Source of the DNA: Anaerolineae bacterium
GTDB lineage: Bacteria > Chloroflexota > Anaerolineae > Aggregatilineales > Phototrophicaceae
Direction: 5' to 3'
Assembly (NCBI GenBank): GCA_014879665.1
Contig: JACSRP010000141.1
Coordinates: 1 to 34,756, forward strand
Length of the DNA stretch: 34,756 nucleotides
The notes beneath the pieces are model-generated. The model was not told the DNA's origin. It did no database searches and was given only the letters and a program-made list of their open reading frames with translations. Positions 30,806 through 34,756 of this stretch are shown piece after piece. Each line of letters opens with the position of its first letter. Position 1 is the first letter of the stretch. The position numbers and the translations under genes were made by a program.

Positions 30806-33800
30806 TTACACGCACGGCTCGATTCTTTGCCATGGCAGCGATGGCACCAACGTCAGGTCGGGCGGGGTGGGTGTCACATCCGGGTTCAGGAAGCTGGTCT
30901 GCCCACGCGAGGCATCGAGATCTGCGGGCAGGCGACCTTCACGGCTAGCCATTTCTTCGGCAGGCGCGCCCAACGGATAGACATCATCCGCCAGATCATC
31001 GGTCAACTGCTGCGCGTCCTGATCCACGAGAATGGGCGGATCCTCCAGATTGAGCGCTTCGGCGCTGTAGATATCGGGGTTGCCGGAAATGTCGGAGGTA
31101 AAGATGACCTCTGACAGCCCGCAGACCCAGGTCGGCGCGTAGTCGGGGATATCGTTATCGGTCAACTGACGGGTGACACGGCTGACGACATCGTAGATGT
31201 AGATATCAAGATCGCCGTCGAGATCTGACTGGTAGGCGATCATCCGGCCTTGCGGTGACCATGCGGCGTTAGAAGCATCGCCGTTCACATCGGAGACAGC
31301 ATAGCGACCACTGCCGCTCGCGTTCATGATGTGCAGGACACTGTTGCCTTCGCCCTGATAGGAGCGGAACACGATCTGGCTTCCGTCTGGCGAGTAGGCC
31401 GGGTCAATATCCTGCGCGTTTCCGTCGCTGAGACGGGTTAAGCGGAGCGTGCCGAGATCGAGGCGATAGATTTGCCATAGGCCGTCACGGTTGCTCTGGA
31501 AAATGACGTTTGAGCCGTCCGGCGCCCAGTAGGGATTCATGTCTGCGGCGTCGTCATTGGTCAGGCGGGTTTCCGTGCCGGTGGTCAGGTTAAAGAGATA
31601 GAGTTCCCAGTTGCCGTCACGGGTGGATTGGTAGATTAGGCTGTTGCCAGGCCCCCACGCCGGGTCGGTATCTAGGGCGATGGTGTTATAGGTGACGCGC
31701 TGCGCCTGCGAGGTGTCGCCGTTGGTGGGCGTGACATAGATTTCCCAGTTACCGTCACGGTTGCTGGTGAAAGCCATCCAACTGCCATCGGGCGAGAGGC
31801 CGGGATCCATATCATCGGCGGTGTGCTGGGTGAGGTTGGCGTTGGCATTTGGCGCGCCAGTGTAGGTTCCCAGACGGAAGATTTCCCAGTTGCCGGTACG
31901 GTTGGTATGGTAGACCTGCCACGGTACGCAGCCGACGGAACAAATCGGGCCGCCGGTTTGGGGTGGCGCGATCTGCGTTGGCGCGGGGGTAGGCGTGACC
32001 GGCGAGGCGGGAATACGGATGGTGATGCCGACGGCGGCGGTATCGAAGTTATCTTCGGCGGTGGTCACGGTGGCAACGTTTTCTAGGATGCTGCCGCCGG
32101 GCGCGTTGGTTTCGACGAGCGCGTTGATGGTGATGCGAGTCACATTTTCAGCTGGCGCGAGGCTGGGTAGATCGCCGAGGTGGCAGACGAGCACGCCGCC
32201 GACGACAGGATCACAGGTACCCTGATCAGGCACAGCCGAGGTAACCGAGATATACGGCGGAAGCTGATCGGTGACGGTCACGTTGGTGGCGTCAATGTCC
32301 GGGCTGCCGGTGTTGGTGACGGTGATGGTGTAGCTGATGGCCTCGCCGGGGAATACTTCCGGCAGGCTGACCGTCTTCTCGATGATCACGGTTGGCCGGT
32401 CAATGAGCAGGGTGTCGTCAGCGTTGGTGGTGTAATCCCGCGTGTACGGCTCGTCGGGGTGGCCTTCAGGGATGGACTGGTAATCCACGTCGGCGGTGTT
32501 GTTGAGCGTTTGCGGGAGCGGCGTGGTCGCCGGATCAATGAGTAGATCGAGCGTCACGGTGATGCTTTCACCCGGACGGAGCTGGTTGAAGACCACGTCT
32601 AGCAGGCCGCCGTAGCCTAATGTTGAGCTATCGGTGACGGTGGTGCCGCCGGGCAGGGTGAAGCTGACGGCTTGCAGATCGAGCAGCGCATGCAGTTGAT
32701 CGGTCAGGTTCAGGTTGTAGGCGATGGAGGTGCCGTTATTGGTCATCACCAATTCGACCTGCACGGTATGGCCGCGACCCTGTACATCAGGGATGAACTG
32801 CTTGGTTAGCTCGATATTTGGCTCGACGACTTCCACGCTGACTTCTGAGGTGCGCTGGGTGAGGCCGTAATCGAAGATGGCGGTATTGGTCCTAACCTGA
32901 CCGTCGGTATTGAGCGGGGTGTCGTGCATGCGCGCGACCACCTGCACGACGATGAGATCGAGGTCGTTGTCCACGCCGTCAATCGCATTGTCAACCGTGC
33001 CGAAGTCGAAGACCACCTGATCATCGAAGCCGTCGCCGGGATCATTGATGTCGTTGGTCACGCCGGGGTCGCCAACGGCCAACAGGTTTAGCCCACTGAG
33101 ATTGCCGCCAACGGCCAGCACTTGCGAGGACACTACGATCATGCCATCGGGCAGGTTGTCGGTGATACGGAAGGGATCGGTGGTGCCTTCAGGCAGATAG
33201 GCGCGCAGCTCATAAGTGGCAGTTTCGCCGATGGTAAGATCGGAGAGCGCCGGATCGTGCTGGCTGGTGCCAGTATCGGTTAGTGAGGTGCTCACCAGCG
33301 ACTTGATGTACTGATAAACGCCGCCGGTAACTTCGTTGACGCGGATGGTGTGATCGTCGTTATCGGTGCCGGGGCGACCTTCATTATTCGGCGCGCTGTT
33401 GTAGTTCAGCGTGGCGACATTGATGAGGTCGGTATTAGGCACGGCGGTGCTGTTAATAGTGGCCTGATAGGTGATGGTGAAGCTGTCGCCAAGCGCAAGC
33501 AGGGCTTTGGTGACGCGGATAGTGGTATCGCCGGCGGTATTGCCGATGGTTACGACTGCGCCATTGTTGGCCGTGACTGAACCGACGATAAGATCGAATT
33601 CTGGCAGCAGCGGGTCGGTGATGACCAGATCGTAGGCCGGGCCGGTAGACGCGGACGTATGCGAGATGGTCAGTGTGAAGGGGATGATGTCGCCAGCCAC
33701 GCCGGTCACGACCGGCGCAGTTTTGACAATCTCCAGCACAGGTTCGGTCACGTCTACATCTACGCCAGCTGGCGGCGTGGTGCCGGTGCCATAGTTGAGG

Positions 33801-34756
33801 GTGGCATTGTTGGTGAGCAAATCGCCGGCAACGTTGGCCGGATTATCTGCCACCCGCGCGACGATCTCCAGCACGATGGTATCGTCGGCAGGGCTGGCGT
33901 TGTTGTAGAGATTGGTAACATTGCCCAGAGTGAAGACGACCTGATCAGGTAAGCCATCGGCAGGGAAGTTCACATTGTTATGCGTGCCGGAGCTGCCGAC
34001 TGCGGGCAGACCGGTCGTGTCAATTTGGCTGCCATAGCTGACGATGCGCGAACTGACGACGGTCATGACATCGGGCAAGTTGTCGGTCACGGTGACCGGC
34101 GTGGTGCCTTCAGGCAGGGTGATGGTGAGTTGATAGGTGACGGTTTCGCCGATATTGGCATCTACCGCAGGGGTGAACTGGTTGTCCGTCGTTTCTGGCA
34201 AGCTGGTAGCAGTGATGGACTTGACCAGCGTGGGCAGGCCGGTGGTGAAATCTTCCGATTCCGGCGTACCGGGGCCAGTGCTGCGGCCGTCACTCGGATC
34301 GGGCAGGGTTGTGAATTCTTCAATCAACGCCAGATTGCTGTAAGTGGTGTTGGCGCGCGCGTTATTGCTGACGGTGACGTTGTAGACAATCGTGCAGCTT
34401 GAGTCAGCCAGCGTGAACTGAGGCAGCGTAAATTCAACTACTGGAAGCGCGCTGTAATCTTGCGTGAGGCCGCCGGTCGTGGCATCGCAGGTTGAAGCTG
34501 CCAGATCGAGTGAGGACGCGGTGTAGTTCACTGCCAGCAGGCCGCCGATAGTGGTTGGCAGCGTATCGCTGACGGTGACGTTGAAAGCGGCAGCGGTGGA
34601 GGCGGCGGTGTGGCTGACGGTGAGCGTGTAGGTGATGGTATCGCCAGCGTCAACAATCGTCGCGGGGCTGATGTCTTTGCTTAGTTCCAGCGCCGGTTCA
34701 ACGATTTCGACATCTTCGGTGTCGGTGAGCGTGCCGCCGCCCCAGTTGAAGGCTGC
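30806..34756 (-). CDS. Giant surface protein: DUF11 repeats plus TolB-like beta-propeller (5' partial)
   Basis: The frame is open from the right window edge, so 1316 residues are visible and the start is missing; a GTG at 34531 is only an internal codon. The first part, about 950 residues, is a chain of DUF11/isopeptide-type beta sandwiches. Each starts near forms such as LELSKDISP, LEIVKTAP, IELTKQFIP or VIIEKTVSLP and ends in VTDNLPD or VTDQLPP; about six units are visible. A Pro/Thr linker (VTPTPAPTQIAPP) leads to a seven-unit PD40/TolB-like propeller with repeats such as FTSNRDGNWEIY and SPDGS. A tail of about 90 residues ends in WQRIEPCV without an LPxTG motif. It is probably exported and adhesive or structural; the N-terminal signal lies outside the window. 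A strong terminator follows. Confidence 0.9.
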   Translation of the reverse strand, partial: AAFNWGGGTLTDTEDVEIVEPALELSKDISPATIVDAGDTITYTLTVSHTAASTAAAFNVTVSDTLPTTIGGLLAVNYTASSLDLAASTCDATTGGLTQDYSALPVVEFTLPQFTLADSSCTIVYNVTVSNNARANTTYSNLALIEEFTTLPDPSDGRSTGPGTPESEDFTTGLPTLVKSITATSLPETTDNQFTPAVDANIGETVTYQLTITLPEGTTPVTVTDNLPDVMTVVSSRIVSYGSQIDTTGLPAVGSSGTHNNVNFPADGLPDQVVFTLGNVTNLYNNASPADDTIVLEIVARVADNPANVAGDLLTNNATLNYGTGTTPPAGVDVDVTEPVLEIVKTAPVVTGVAGDIIPFTLTISHTSASTGPAYDLVITDPLLPEFDLIVGSVTANNGAVVTIGNTAGDTTIRVTKALLALGDSFTITYQATINSTAVPNTDLINVATLNYNSAPNNEGRPGTDNDDHTIRVNEVTGGVYQYIKSLVSTSLTDTGTSQHDPALSDLTIGETATYELRAYLPEGTTDPFRITDNLPDGMIVVSSQVLAVGGNLSGLNLLAVGDPGVTNDINDPGDGFDDQVVFDFGTVDNAIDGVDNDLDLIVVQVVARMHDTPLNTDGQVRTNTAIFDYGLTQRTSEVSVEVVEPNIELTKQFIPDVQGRGHTVQVELVMTNNGTSIAYNLNLTDQLHALLDLQAVSFTLPGGTTVTDSSTLGYGGLLDVVFNQLRPGESITVTLDLLIDPATTPLPQTLNNTADVDYQSIPEGHPDEPYTRDYTTNADDTLLIDRPTVIIEKTVSLPEVFPGEAISYTITVTNTGSPDIDATNVTVTDQLPPYISVTSAVPDQGTCDPVVGGVLVCHLGDLPSLAPAENVTRITINALVETNAPGGSILENVATVTTAEDNFDTAAVGITIRIPASPVTPTPAPTQIAPPQTGGPICSVGCVPWQVYHTNRTGNWEIFRLGTYTGAPNANANLTQHTADDMDPGLSPDGSWMAFTSNRDGNWEIYVTPTNGDTSQAQRVTYNTIALDTDPAWGPGNSLIYQSTRDGNWELYLFNLTTGTETRLTNDDAADMNPYWAPDGSNVIFQSNRDGLWQIYRLDLGTLRLTRLSDGNAQDIDPAYSPDGSQIVFRSYQGEGNSVLHIMNASGSGRYAVSDVNGDASNAAWSPQGRMIAYQSDLDGDLDIYIYDVVSRVTRQLTDNDIPDYAPTWVCGLSEVIFTSDISGNPDIYSAEALNLEDPPILVDQDAQQLTDDLADDVYPLGAPAEEMASREGRLPADLDASRGQTSFLNPDVTPTPPDLTLVPSLPWQRIEPCV

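Noticed and set aside
31480..31910. Direct DNA repeats of about 135 bases
   Set aside because: They are the coding units of the beta-propeller blades and need no separate mobile or CRISPR explanation.
33980..34402. 140-residue plus-strand open frame
   Set aside because: It is antisense to the DUF11 gene, whose frame is open throughout; Gly/Asp/Arg-rich content is a shadow of the repeat codons.
34529..34531. GTG at 34531 as the start of the DUF11 protein
   Set aside because: The frame continues open for 75 more codons to the window edge with another DUF11 unit, so this is an internal Val codon.
1..34756. tRNA, rRNA, CRISPR array, insertion sequence or prophage
   Set aside because: I found no cloverleaf or rRNA stretch, no regular spacer-repeat array, and no transposase, integrase or phage structural gene.

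Overview
This window is bacterial chromosome of moderate GC. The gene style suggests a Chloroflexota (Anaerolineae-like) genome. Pointers are a GntR/LacI hybrid regulator, an ABC sugar importer with no ATPase gene of its own, GH38/GH65/GH172 enzymes, a GT39-type membrane glycosyltransferase, a large DUF11 plus beta-propeller surface protein, and GC-rich hairpin repeats between genes. The phylum call is inference from gene content; there is no rRNA or tRNA to anchor it.

Layout. (1) 1-1754, plus strand: a possible gene tail, then a secreted alpha/beta hydrolase. (2) 1929-15692, one long minus-strand run. In transcription order it encodes a ferritin-like protein, GH172, GH2, a GH65 phosphorylase, a GT39-like glycosyltransferase, a YesL/DUF624 membrane protein, and a sugar ABC importer (binding protein and two permeases). 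(3) 15957-18680: a divergent GH38 alpha-mannosidase. (4) 18761-20083: a beta-helix protein on the minus strand, divergent from a GntR-LacI hybrid regulator (20331-21464). (5) 21448-27072, minus strand: in transcription order anmK, murQ, a beta-lactamase-fold serine hydrolase and an ADP-ribosylglycohydrolase-type enzyme with an extra C-terminal beta domain. (6) 27498-27926: a FucU-type mutarotase. (7) 28250-30631: a P3A-type proton ATPase. (8) 30806-34756: a very large DUF11/beta-propeller protein that runs off the right edge.

How it fits together. Blocks 2-4 read as one carbohydrate-use locus. An oligosaccharide would be bound outside the cell and imported by the ABC system, probably powered by a shared MsmX-like ATPase encoded elsewhere. 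It would then be cut in the cytoplasm by GH172, GH2, GH38 and the GH65 phosphorylase, none of which shows a signal peptide. The hybrid regulator is the obvious candidate controller. Palindromes stand at several promoters: TGTCTAGACA directly after a TATAAT box before GH38, TTGTATATACAA upstream of the importer, and several inverted repeats around the regulator's own start. Block 5 handles MurNAc-type sugars: AnmK and MurQ turn anhydro-MurNAc into GlcNAc-6-phosphate.

The least explained parts are four. They are the ferritin-like protein at the head of the glycosidase run, with two internally similar halves but metal ligands in only one; a GH2 enzyme with Cys in place of the Asn before its acid/base Glu; a cytoplasmic beta-helix protein; and a family of dispersed hairpins, two of which are near-identical inverted copies 14 kb apart.
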